Source of the DNA: Bacteroidota bacterium
GTDB taxonomy: Bacteria; Bacteroidota; Bacteroidia; Flavobacteriales; Flavobacteriaceae
NCBI GenBank assembly: GCA_023457535.1
Contig: JAEWLN010000002.1
Coordinates: 1-15,478 of the forward strand
Reading direction: 5' to 3'
Length of the DNA stretch: 15,478 nt
The notes under the pieces were generated by a model that made no database searches, was not told the DNA's origin, and worked only from the letters and a program-made list of their open reading frames with translations. Below are positions 7,819 to 15,395 of this stretch, piece after piece (within the stretch, counting starts at the first letter, position 1; each line of letters starts with the position of its first letter). Made by a program: the position numbers and the translations under genes.

Positions 7819-8526
7819 CTACTTGTCCTGCAGGGCGAACACGCGTTTAAGTAAGTCCGATGTACGCGCAGAAAGGTTATTGCGGATGTCCTTTTCCTCG
7901 ACGGCCACCATTTTAAAAACTCCGTTCATCGCCTGGTTGGTCACATAATCATTAAGGTCGGGATTGATCTTTTTGACCAGCGGTACGGCGTTGTATTTAG
8001 TGATGATCTGGTTCCAGACCTTGTCCGCGCCGACTTTGCCGAGCGAATTTTTAACCACCGGATTGAATTTGGCATACAACTGCGCCGAAGTAGTGTTCTG
8101 CAGATACGTCGTGGCCGAGGTGTCGTTCCCGAGCAAAATGTTGCGCGCATCGGTAAAGGTCATGCCCCGAACGGCCGACACGAAAATAGGCGTGGCTTCC
8201 TTTACGGCATCTTCGGCAGCGCGGTTGAGCACTTTGAGCCCTTCATCGGCCAGGCTTGACATTCCGAGGTCGCGCAGCGTTTTATCGACTTTTTTTAATT
8301 CATCGGGCAGCAGGATTTTTACAGCTTCATTTTTAAAAAACCCGTCGGTTACGGTAAGCTTTGAAACTTCTTTGGTAATGCCGTTGGTGAGCGCTTCTTT
8401 CAATCCCGCGGCAATGTCGGCGTTAGAGATGGTCGTTCCCACTTGCGGATATTGGCTGGCAACCTGCTGCAGCTCGGCGCAACTCAAAATAAGCAACACC
8501 GGAAGAATAAAAAATACTTTGGACAT
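7819..8526 (-). CDS. DUF4197 lipoprotein
   Basis: The 235-residue protein opens with MSKVFFILPVLLILSCAEL, a lipoprotein signal with a good lipobox (LILSC) and the modified cysteine at residue 16. The rest matches DUF4197, a helical family of unknown function found in Proteobacteria and Bacteroidota. It contains IAAGLKEALTNGITKEVSKL, LNRAAEDAVKEATPIFVSAV and FKMVAVEEKDIRNN. It is clearly homologous, along nearly its full length, to the next gene upstream on the same strand. It is likely anchored in the envelope facing the periplasm. About 50 bases upstream of its start lies a 126-base dyad element (8576-8701) that is also found upstream of the paralogue. No clear promoter was found in the 35 bases between gene and repeat. 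Confidence 0.85.
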   Translation of the reverse strand: MSKVFFILPVLLILSCAELQQVASQYPQVGTTISNADIAAGLKEALTNGITKEVSKLTVTDGFFKNEAVKILLPDELKKVDKTLRDLGMSSLADEGLKVLNRAAEDAVKEATPIFVSAVRGMTFTDARNILLGNDTSATTYLQNTTSAQLYAKFNPVVKNSLGKVGADKVWNQIITKYNAVPLVKKINPDLNDYVTNQAMNGVFKMVAVEEKDIRNNLSARTSDLLKRVFALQDK

Positions 8527-8560
8527 GATGTAGGTTTAAGATGACTGGATTCGGGTTGGA

Positions 8561-8733
8561 TATTAAATTTTAACAAAATGTACAGATTTTCTGCTTGCGC
8601 GGTATTTGTAAATTTTGTTGGGGTATACTTCCAACGCCCCCTTCCCTAGAGCTAAAATACGATTTTAAAAGCTTACTTTGGTATAGAAAATCTGTAAATT
8701 TAGTTGAAAGTCGAACGTCAAACGTCGAACGTC
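8561..8733. repeat. 173-base direct repeat, copy 1
   Basis: This segment recurs at 9830-10002 in the same orientation with about nine mismatches. Inside it, 8576-8592 and 8685-8701 are inverted copies (AAATGTACAGATTTTCT against AAATTTACAGATTTTCT, 16 of 17 matching), bounding a 126-base element. Further dyads lie inside: GTTGG/CCAAC around GGTATACTT, and TAAAAT/ATTTTA around three bases. No open reading frame of interest. It resembles a MITE or structured repeat of unknown origin. Confidence 0.8.
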
Positions 8734-8860
8734 AAACGAACGTAACTGTAGACTTTTCTGTCGAACGTCAAACGTCGAACGTCGAACGAACGTAACTTTA
8801 AACTTTTCTGTCGAACGTCAAACGTCGAACGTCGAACGAACGCAACCTTAAACTTTAAAC
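8711..8860. repeat. Three tandem 50-base repeats of the GTCGAACGTC type
   Basis: Units at 8711-8760, 8761-8810 and 8811-8860 each begin TCGAACGTCAAACGTCGAAC. The first two end in CTTTTCTG; the third diverges in its last part and continues into CTTTAAACCTTAAAC. Inside each unit the shorter TCGAACG/TCAAACG motif recurs. The array fills the gap down to the stop codon of the second DUF4197 gene. No coding function is proposed; a short frame through it translates to repetitive Ser-Asn-Val-Glu-Arg. Confidence 0.9.
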
Positions 8861-8881
8861 CTTAAACTCAAATCCCAACCA

Positions 8882-9598
8882 TTAATCCTGCAACGCAAAA
8901 ACTTTCCTCAACAAATCCGAGCTGCGGGCAGAGGCTTTTGTGCGGATGTTGTCTTCCTCGACGGCAATCATCTTGAACACGCCGTCCATCGCTTTTTGGG
9001 TCACATAATCGGTGATGTCCGGATTGACTTTGGAAACGAGTGGGAGTTTGTTGTATTGCGTGATGATCCTGGCCCAGATCTGGTCCGCACCCACTTTACC
9101 GATCGACTGCTGCACCACGGGGCTGAATTTCGCGTATAAATCCGTCGACGTCGCGCCTTTGAGATACGCTGTTGCGGCATTGTTTTGCCCCATCAGAATG
9201 TTTTTGGCATCGGTGATCGTCATGTTTTTGACCGCCGATACAAAGATGGGCGTGGCTTCTTTGACCGCGTCCTCGGCGGCACGATTGAGCGCCTTGATCC
9301 CGTCGTCGGCGAGCTTGGACATGCCCATGCTGCGGAGCGCCTTGTCAACTTTTTGCAGTTCGTCGGGCATCAGGATCTTGACGGCGGCGTTTTTGTAAAA
9401 TCCGTCCACGGCTGTGAGTTTGGTGACCTGTTTGGAAATGCCGTTGTTGAGCGCTTCTTTGAGCCCGGCGGCTATGTCGAGCCCGTTGGTGTTGAGGTTC
9501 GCGCCCTTGGTTTGGCCGGAGACTTGTTTGATCAGATCACCGAGTTGGGCATTTGCGATAAGTGGGGTGAAGAGTAGGAGCAGGAGGAATTTGTTCAT
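8882..9598 (-). CDS. DUF4197 secreted paralogue
   Basis: The 238-residue protein has an ordinary signal peptide (MNKFLLLLLFTPLIANAQ) with a likely cut after ANA and no lipobox cysteine, unlike the adjacent paralogue. The mature region is DUF4197, including DIAAGLKEALNNGISKQVTK, ALNRAAEDAVKEATPIFVSA and FKMIAVEEDNIR, and is close to the neighbour along its length. It should therefore be soluble in the periplasm. A weak -7-like element TATCTTTC lies on the minus strand at 9649-9642, which would give a leader of about 40 bases. The reading frame is bracketed tightly by low-complexity inverted segments of CTTAAAC type at 8843-8880 and 9600-9638. Function unknown. Confidence 0.85.
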   Translation of the reverse strand: MNKFLLLLLFTPLIANAQLGDLIKQVSGQTKGANLNTNGLDIAAGLKEALNNGISKQVTKLTAVDGFYKNAAVKILMPDELQKVDKALRSMGMSKLADDGIKALNRAAEDAVKEATPIFVSAVKNMTITDAKNILMGQNNAATAYLKGATSTDLYAKFSPVVQQSIGKVGADQIWARIITQYNKLPLVSKVNPDITDYVTQKAMDGVFKMIAVEEDNIRTKASARSSDLLRKVFALQD

Positions 9599-9829
9599 GG
9601 GGTTTGAAGTTTGAGGTTTAAGGTTTAAGGTTGGATTGGGGGAAAGATAGGATTTTGTTTTTGGTGGGGATGTTAGGGAAATATTAAAAGTCGAACGTTT
9701 GATGTCGGACGTCGAATGTCAAACGTCGAACGTCAAACGAACGTAACGTTAAACTTCAAACGCAAAACTTTTCTGTCGAACGTCGAACAAACGCAAAAAA
9801 ATGGATAATATGAAAGCTCACCCGGTGGG
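9599..9829. repeat. Gene-free stretch with TTTAAGG repeats and a degenerate GTCGAACGTC array
   Basis: At 9600-9632 lie several (GG)TTTAAGG/TTTGA units, the inverse of the CCTTAAAC runs at 8843-8870. From 9690 to about 9800 there is an irregular array of GTCGAACGTC variants that includes one AACTTTTCTG ending like the 50-base units. A short GC dyad (ACCCGGTGGGT, 9820-9830) precedes the second copy of the 173-base repeat. I see no gene here. Confidence 0.7.
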
Positions 9830-10002
9830 TATTAAACTTTAACAAAATGTACAGATTTTCTGCTTGCGCGGTATTTGTAAATTTCGTTGGGGTATACTTC
9901 CAATGCCCCCTTCCCTAGAGCTAAAATACAATTTTAAAAACTTAGTCTGTTATAGAAAATCTGTAAATTTAGTTGAATGTCGAACGTCAAACGTCGAACG
10001 TC
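9830..10002. repeat. 173-base direct repeat, copy 2
   Basis: It is the second copy of the segment at 8561-8733, shifted by exactly 1269 bases with no gaps. Its inverted ends at 9845-9861 and 9954-9970 are unchanged. Several differences fall in a loop or keep pairing: the loop of TAAAAT/ATTTTA changes from ACG to ACA, and CCAAC becomes CCAAT opposite GTTGG, which still allows a G-U pair in RNA. A further GTCGAACGTC array follows directly, as in copy 1. Confidence 0.8.
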
Positions 10003-10103
10003 GAACGAGCGTAACCTTAAACTTTAAACTTTAAATTTCCTGTCGAACGTCGAACGTCGAATGTCGAACGAATGTAACGTTAAACCTTAAGCCTTAAACT
10101 TCC
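9979..10103. repeat. Degenerate GTCGAACGTC / CTTTAAAC array
   Basis: Two long, imperfect units start with GTCGAACGTC-type motifs (9979 and 10042) and end in CTTAAACTTTAAAC-like runs. The array continues from the second 173-base repeat and abuts the 41-base-period array that begins at 10104. No reading frame is supported. Confidence 0.75.
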
Positions 10104-10225
10104 TTGTGTGAAAAAATCAATCAAATTTAAAAATCCACACAGATTTGTGTGAAAAAATTTAACCGGGTAAAAAATCCACACAGATTTGTGTGAAAAAAAA
10201 TGTTTCGATGAAAAAATTCACACAA
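10104..10225. repeat. Left 41-base-period palindromic array flanking the type I RM operon
   Basis: Two complete copies of a 29-base repeat lie at 10129-10157 and 10170-10198. Each has the core CCACACAGATTTGTGTG between A5 and A6 tracts. A right half copy (TTGTGTGAAAAAA) lies at 10104-10116 and a left half copy (AAAAATTCACACAA) at 10212-10225. Matching points are 41-42 bases apart, and the 12-13-base spacers are unrelated to one another. The core is a 6-base inverted repeat CACACA/TGTGTG with a 4-base centre. The remaining 10226-10287 shows nothing recognisable. Confidence 0.85.
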
Positions 10226-10287
10226 CATGAAACGCCGATCATTGAGGTAGTAGAAACCCGTTAATTCTCTAAATTTCACGGTGCGCT

Positions 10288-10317
10288 TTGCATTTTTACT
10301 TTGATTGGTTACATTTG
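10288..10317 (+). promoter_or_regulatory. Promoter of the hsdMSR operon
   Basis: TTG at 10288-10290 is followed after 19 bases by TACATTTG at 10310-10317, an exact match to the Bacteroidota TTG/TAnnTTTG pattern. Transcription should start near 10322, about 14 bases before the hsdM ATG at 10336. It lies about 60 bases downstream of the left palindromic array. Confidence 0.7.
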
Positions 10318-10335
10318 GTACCTTATCACAATATA

Positions 10336-11793
10336 ATGTTCGAACAAACTTTTAAAAATATAGACGACATCTTGTATAAAGATGCCGGAGCCGACAGCGA
10401 ACTCGATTACATCGAACAAACCTCATGGGTACTGTTCCTGCGGTATCTCGACGATTTGGAGCAAGATAAAAAAGACCAGGCCGAACTTCAGGGCAAGGAA
10501 TATCAATTCATCATCGACGAAAAATTCCGTTGGCCCAATTGGGCAATGCCAAAAACCGCGGACGGCAAACTCGACCATTCGGTAGCCAAGACCGGCCAAG
10601 ACCTCGTCAGGTTCGTCGACCAGGAATTGTTTCCCTATCTGGCCGATTTCAAGCAAAAGACCGAGAATCCCAAAACGATCGAATACAAGATCGGCGAGAT
10701 TTTCAGCGAACTCAATAACAAGATCAAAAGCGGCTACAACCTGCGCGAGGTCATTGAAAAAGCCGACGAACTCGTGTTCCGCAGCTCGACCGAGAAACAC
10801 GAACTGAGCCACCTCTACGAAGCCAAGATCAAGAACATGGGCAATGCCGGTCGCAACGGCGGGCAATATTACACCCCGCGTCCGCTGATCCGCGCGATGA
10901 TCGAAGTGATCGACCCGAAGATTGGCGAAAAGATTTACGACGGTGCGTGCGGCAGTTGCGGCTTTTTGTGCGAAGCGTTCGATTACCTGTACGCGCGCAT
11001 GGAAAAATCCACCTCAAACCTGCGCATTTTGCAGGAAGATACGCTGTACGGCAAGGAAAAGAAAAACCTCGCTTACATCATCGGGACGATGAACATGATC
11101 CTGCACGGCATCGAGGCGCCCAACATCATCCATACCAACACGCTCAGCGAAAACATCCGCGACATACAGGAAAAAGACCGTTACCACGTCATCCTGGCCA
11201 ACCCGCCGTTTGGTGGCAAGGAACGTCCTGAAGTGCAGCACAATTTCGACATCCGCACGGGCGAGACCGCTTCCTTATTCTTGCAACACTTTATCAAGAG
11301 CTTGAAAACCGGCGGGCGCGCGGCCATCGTCATCAAGAATACGTTTTTGAGCAATGCCGACAACGCCTCGGTCGCGCTTAGAAAGCATTTGCTCGAAACC
11401 TGCGATCTGCACACGGTGCTCGACATGCCGGGCGGTACGTTCCTGGGTGCGGGCGTCAAAACCGTCGTGCTGTTTTTTACCAAGGGCGAACCCACGCAAA
11501 AGACCTGGTTCTACCAAGCCGATTTCGGACGAAACCTCGGCAAAGGAAACCCGCTCAATGATAACGACCTGCGCGAATTCATCGAATTGCAAAAGACCAA
11601 GCCCGAGACTGAAAAAAGCTGGAATGTAACGATTGCCGACGTGCAAACGCACAACTACGACCTCTCGGTCAAAAACCCGAACAAGCCGCAGGAAGCCGCG
11701 TTGCGCAGCCCTATCGAGATTCTCGAGGAAATGCAGTTGCTCGATAAGGAAACGAAAAGTTTGTTGAATGAAGTTAAAGATTTGGTGGGATGA
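10336..11793 (+). CDS. hsdM: Type I restriction-modification methyltransferase subunit HsdM
   Basis: The 485-residue subunit transfers methyl groups from S-adenosylmethionine to adenine at the site chosen by HsdS. An N-terminal helical HsdM domain (about 1-140, starting MFEQTFKNIDDILYKDAG) is followed by an N6-adenine methyltransferase domain. The cofactor-binding motif I is DGACGSCGF at 202-210, the catalytic motif IV is NPPFG at 289-293, and the conserved NGGQYYTPRPLI precedes motif I. The frame could be extended to a TTG at 10288, but that TTG is the promoter -33 element, so the ATG at 10336 is used. Its stop codon overlaps the hsdS ATG (ATGA). Codon and base use are like the core genes. 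Confidence 0.95.
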   Translation: MFEQTFKNIDDILYKDAGADSELDYIEQTSWVLFLRYLDDLEQDKKDQAELQGKEYQFIIDEKFRWPNWAMPKTADGKLDHSVAKTGQDLVRFVDQELFPYLADFKQKTENPKTIEYKIGEIFSELNNKIKSGYNLREVIEKADELVFRSSTEKHELSHLYEAKIKNMGNAGRNGGQYYTPRPLIRAMIEVIDPKIGEKIYDGACGSCGFLCEAFDYLYARMEKSTSNLRILQEDTLYGKEKKNLAYIIGTMNMILHGIEAPNIIHTNTLSENIRDIQEKDRYHVILANPPFGGKERPEVQHNFDIRTGETASLFLQHFIKSLKTGGRAAIVIKNTFLSNADNASVALRKHLLETCDLHTVLDMPGGTFLGAGVKTVVLFFTKGEPTQKTWFYQADFGRNLGKGNPLNDNDLREFIELQKTKPETEKSWNVTIADVQTHNYDLSVKNPNKPQEAALRSPIEILEEMQLLDKETKSLLNEVKDLVG

Positions 11794-12971
11794 TGGAAAA
11801 TTGGAACATTCAGAAGTTGTCATCTGTTCTTAAGATTCAAAATGGATACGCGTTTGACTCTAAATTATTTACAGCGGTTGGCGGAATGCAATTAATTCGT
11901 ATAAGGGATTTAAAGAACGGAATCAAAACCGAAATAAATTACTCAGGAGCATTTGACCAAAAGTATTTGGTGTCAAGTGGAGAGTTTTTGATCGGAATGG
12001 ATGGAGAATTTGGATGTTTCGAGTGGAAAGGAATAAATTCTCTTCTTAATCAACGAGTTTGCAAGTTGTCGCAATTTTCTGATAATATAAATCCTCGATT
12101 CCTGTTTTATGGGATTAACAAATACCTGAAAGAAATAGAAGAGGTTACTGCGTTCACGACAGTAAAACATATTTCCTCAAAACAAATCGAAAATATTGAA
12201 ATCCCAATTCCGTCATTGAGTGAACAAAATTACATTGTTGAACTAATTGACAAATCCTTCTCCGCCATCGACCGCGCCAAAGCCAACCTCGAAAAAAACC
12301 TTCAAAACGCAAAGGATTTGTTTCAGAGTGAATTGAATTCAATATTAACGGATACTCGGTGGGAAGTTCGAGAATTAGGAAGTGTTTGTAAAAAAGTTGA
12401 GTATGGATCTTCAGCAAAATCAGTGGCCGAAGGATCATTACCCGTCTTAAGAATGGGTAATATTAGAAACGGACGATTTAATTGGGATAATTTAGTGTTT
12501 TCCAATAACGAAAAAGACAATGAGCAATACCTTCTTCGATATAACGATGTGCTTTTCAATAGAACTAATAGTCCTGAATTAGTTGGAAAAACTGCAATTT
12601 ATAAAGGAGAACGACCTGCAATTTTCGCCGGATATCTGATCAGAATTCATCGTGACGAAAATCTATTGGATGCAAATTATCTTAATTATTATTTAAACAG
12701 TGACGTGGCTCTTGGATATGGTAAAACAGTCGTCATTTCTAGTGTCAACCAAGCAAATATTAATGGAAGCAAACTTAAAACTTATCCAATCCCGTTACCG
12801 ACATTAGTTGAACAACAAATTATTGTGGAAAGATTAGACAGATTAAATGATCAAATTGAAGGTCTGGCAAAAATTTACACCCAAAAACTCCAAAACCTCG
12901 AAGAACTTAAAAAATCCATACTCCAAAAAGCCTTCACCGGCCAACTCACCCAAAAAGAAATTCCCGCATGA
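11790..12971 (+). CDS. hsdS: Type I restriction-modification specificity subunit HsdS
   Basis: The 393-residue subunit has two target-recognition domains separated by helices. TRD1 covers about 1-145, the central helix 146-187 (VELIDKSFSAIDRAKANLEK), TRD2 about 188-338, and the distal helix 339-393 (VERLDRLNDQIEGLAKIYTQ). Each TRD should read one half of a split recognition sequence, and the helices set the gap. Each TRD ends in the usual IPIPSLSEQ or IPLPTLVEQ boundary. The TRD coding stretches are visibly AT-rich, whereas the helix stretches and both neighbouring genes are GC-richer, which suggests TRDs of foreign origin. ATG at 11790 overlaps the hsdM stop, and its TGA overlaps the hsdR ATG. 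The target sequence cannot be predicted from here. Confidence 0.95.
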   Translation: MMENWNIQKLSSVLKIQNGYAFDSKLFTAVGGMQLIRIRDLKNGIKTEINYSGAFDQKYLVSSGEFLIGMDGEFGCFEWKGINSLLNQRVCKLSQFSDNINPRFLFYGINKYLKEIEEVTAFTTVKHISSKQIENIEIPIPSLSEQNYIVELIDKSFSAIDRAKANLEKNLQNAKDLFQSELNSILTDTRWEVRELGSVCKKVEYGSSAKSVAEGSLPVLRMGNIRNGRFNWDNLVFSNNEKDNEQYLLRYNDVLFNRTNSPELVGKTAIYKGERPAIFAGYLIRIHRDENLLDANYLNYYLNSDVALGYGKTVVISSVNQANINGSKLKTYPIPLPTLVEQQIIVERLDRLNDQIEGLAKIYTQKLQNLEELKKSILQKAFTGQLTQKEIPA

Positions 12972-15367
12972 ACGAAACCCAAACGCGCTACGAACTGATC
13001 GACCCAGCCTTAAAAGCCGCGGGTTGGGGCGTTGTGCCCGGTAGCCGCGTGGCCAATGAGTTTCCCATCAGCAAAGGCCGTTTGATCGGTGCGGGCCGTC
13101 GGGCCAATCCCGACAAAGCCGATTACATCCTGCAATACAAGAACCGCAACCTGGCCGTGATCGAAGCCAAGGCGGCGACCAAATACTACACAGACGGCGT
13201 GGGCCAGGCCAAAGCGTACGCCGAAAAACTGCAAATCCGGTTTGCGTTCGCGACCAACGGCAAACAACATTACCGCATCGACATGCACGAAGCGCTCGAA
13301 ACCGACGTGCTTTCGTTTCCAACGCCTGACGAACTCTGGGAGCTGACCTTTGGCCGCGAAGAACGCCGCGAGCCCGAGAAGGAATTGTGGATGCGCAGGT
13401 TCGACGCCGTGCCGTTCGAGACCAAAAGCGGGCAAAAGCCGCCGCGGTATTACCAGGTCAATTCGGTACACAACGTGCTCGAGGCGATCGCGTCAAACCA
13501 GCAACGCATTTTGCTCACGCTGGCCACGGGAACGGGAAAAACTGCCACGGCATTTCACATCGCGTGGAAATTGTTCCAGACCCAGTGGAATTTATCGGCA
13601 CAAACCGAAGGCTATTATGCCAGAAGCCCGCGCATCTTATTCCTGGCCGACCGCAACCTTTTGGCCGATCAGGCGCTGACGTCATTCAACGAATACAACG
13701 CATTCGAGGAAGATGTGTTCAAGCGCATCAAGCCGTCGGAAATCAAAAAAGAAGGGAAAGTCCCGACGAATGCGGGAATCTTCTTTACGATTTTCCAGAC
13801 GTTCGTATCCGAACTCGACGGCCAATCGAACTTCGGCCAATATGCACCCGATTTCTTCGACTTCATCATCATCGACGAGTGCCACCGCGGCGGCGCAAAG
13901 GACGAAAGTGCCTGGCGTACGATCCTCGAATATTTCAAACCGGCCGTACAGCTCGGATTGACCGCAACGCCCAAGCGCACCCTGAATGCCGATACGTATA
14001 ATTATTTCGGACAACCCGTTTATGTTTATTCGCTCAAGGATGGCATTAACGACGGCTTCCTGACGCCTTTCCGCGTCAAGCAGATCGATACGACCATCGA
14101 CGATTACATATTCACTTCAGACGATACGGTGATCGAGGGCGAAATAGAACAAGGCCGCCGGTATACCGAAAGCGACATGAACCGCATCATCGAAATCAAG
14201 GAGCGCGAGGAATACCGCGTCAGGATCTTCATGGACATGATGAACCAGGACGAGAAGACGCTGGTGTTTTGCGCGACGCAGGATCATGCGGCGGCCATCC
14301 GGGATCTGATCAACCAGCTATCGAGGAGCAAAAACCCGAATTACTGCCAGCGCGTAACGGCCAATGACGGCGCACTCGGCGAACAGCATTTACGCGATTT
14401 CCAGAACAACGAAAAGCGCATCCCGACGGTGCTCACCACTTCGCAAAAATTGAGCACAGGAGTCGATGCGCCCGAAATCAAGAATATTGTGTTGTTGCGA
14501 CCGGTCAATTCGATGATCGAGTTCAAACAAATCGTCGGTCGCGGTACAAGACTTTTTGACGACAAAGACTATTTTACGATTTTCGACTTTGTCGAAGCGT
14601 ACCACCACTTTAGCGATCCGGAGTGGGACGGGGAACCTATCGAGCCGGTCCGGCCCGAGCCAAAGCCTGTCGTTACGGGTAAGCCATGCGAACTTTGCAA
14701 TAGTGCCCCGTGTATTTGTCCGAAAGAGCCGCCAGCGACTTGCGAGCGTTGCGGATACGAAATGTGTCGGTGCGAAAAGACAGGGGCAAAACTGACCCGG
14801 ATCAAACTAGCCGACGGAAAAGTGCGTGAATTTCAGCACATGTACAGTACGTCATTTTGGAGTCCGGAAGGCAAACCCATTTCAGGCGAGGAATTTCTGC
14901 AAAGCCTGTTTGGTACGCTGCCGGAGTTGTTTAGTGACGAAGCCCAGTTGCGCAAATTGTGGCGTGACCCTGCTACGCGTAAAAAACTGCTTGAGGAATT
15001 GGCCGAAAAGGGATTTCCAAAAAGCCAGTTACTCGAATTTCAGTCGATGCTTCGGGCGCAGGAAAGTGACTTGTACGATGTACTGGCTTATATTGCATTC
15101 GAATCTGCAATTGAAAAACGTGTCGTACGTGCCGAGCGTGCAAAAATTCATCTTTCAGATTACGATCCTAAACAACAGGCGTTCCTCGATTTTGTACTAC
15201 AGCAGTATGTCCAGCAGGGTACAGATGAACTTGACGATAGTAACATAGGGGATTTGCTGGTTTTGAAATACCACGCGATTGCCGACGCCAAGAAAGAACT
15301 CGGCGAAATTCCTTTGATCAGAAGGGCATTTATAGATTTTCAAGGGCATCTGTACGACGCCGTATAG
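12968..15367 (+). CDS. hsdR: Type I restriction enzyme motor/nuclease subunit HsdR (EcoEI-like C terminus)
   Basis: The 799-residue subunit pulls DNA and cuts it when the site is unmethylated. The N-terminal nuclease has D52, E66 and K68 (VIEAK), the PD-(D/E)xK pattern. The SF2 motor follows: GTGKT at 188-192, DECH at 303-306, GLTATPKRT, then STGVDAPE and the motif VI stretch QIVGRGTR. A segment of eight cysteines follows, at 574, 577, 582, 584 and 592, 595, 600, 602, two perfect C-x2-C-x4-C-x-C copies likely to bind zinc. The C-terminal part resembles the EcoEI_R_C domain and should join the HsdM-HsdS core. It is shorter than classical HsdR of about 1000 residues but all motifs are present. 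The gene begins within the hsdS stop (ATGA). Confidence 0.94.
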   Translation: MNETQTRYELIDPALKAAGWGVVPGSRVANEFPISKGRLIGAGRRANPDKADYILQYKNRNLAVIEAKAATKYYTDGVGQAKAYAEKLQIRFAFATNGKQHYRIDMHEALETDVLSFPTPDELWELTFGREERREPEKELWMRRFDAVPFETKSGQKPPRYYQVNSVHNVLEAIASNQQRILLTLATGTGKTATAFHIAWKLFQTQWNLSAQTEGYYARSPRILFLADRNLLADQALTSFNEYNAFEEDVFKRIKPSEIKKEGKVPTNAGIFFTIFQTFVSELDGQSNFGQYAPDFFDFIIIDECHRGGAKDESAWRTILEYFKPAVQLGLTATPKRTLNADTYNYFGQPVYVYSLKDGINDGFLTPFRVKQIDTTIDDYIFTSDDTVIEGEIEQGRRYTESDMNRIIEIKEREEYRVRIFMDMMNQDEKTLVFCATQDHAAAIRDLINQLSRSKNPNYCQRVTANDGALGEQHLRDFQNNEKRIPTVLTTSQKLSTGVDAPEIKNIVLLRPVNSMIEFKQIVGRGTRLFDDKDYFTIFDFVEAYHHFSDPEWDGEPIEPVRPEPKPVVTGKPCELCNSAPCICPKEPPATCERCGYEMCRCEKTGAKLTRIKLADGKVREFQHMYSTSFWSPEGKPISGEEFLQSLFGTLPELFSDEAQLRKLWRDPATRKKLLEELAEKGFPKSQLLEFQSMLRAQESDLYDVLAYIAFESAIEKRVVRAERAKIHLSDYDPKQQAFLDFVLQQYVQQGTDELDDSNIGDLLVLKYHAIADAKKELGEIPLIRRAFIDFQGHLYDAV

Positions 15368-15395
15368 AGTTCCGCACACGTAACAAAAAATAGTA

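Noticed and set aside
8595..8795. 66-residue plus-strand reading frame
   Set aside because: It runs through the dyad element and the 50-base array, and the product is repeat-derived (SNVERQT-like). No start context or homology supports a gene.
10104..10225. CRISPR array
   Set aside because: Regular repeats with unique spacers are present, but spacers are only 12-13 bases, there are few units, and there are no cas genes in the window.
10288..10335. Upstream TTG start for hsdM
   Set aside because: The TTG coincides with the -33 element of a consensus promoter, and the added residues lie upstream of the expected transcription start.
10939..10965. Altered motif I in HsdM (DGACGSCGF instead of DPACGTGGF)
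   Set aside because: The acidic residue and the glycines that matter for cofactor binding are kept, and this variation is within what the HsdM family tolerates, so it is not evidence of an inactive enzyme.
11790..12971. Phase-variable hsdS by inversion
   Set aside because: There is only one hsdS in the window, no second partial copy, no recombinase gene, and no inverted repeats at the TRD borders.
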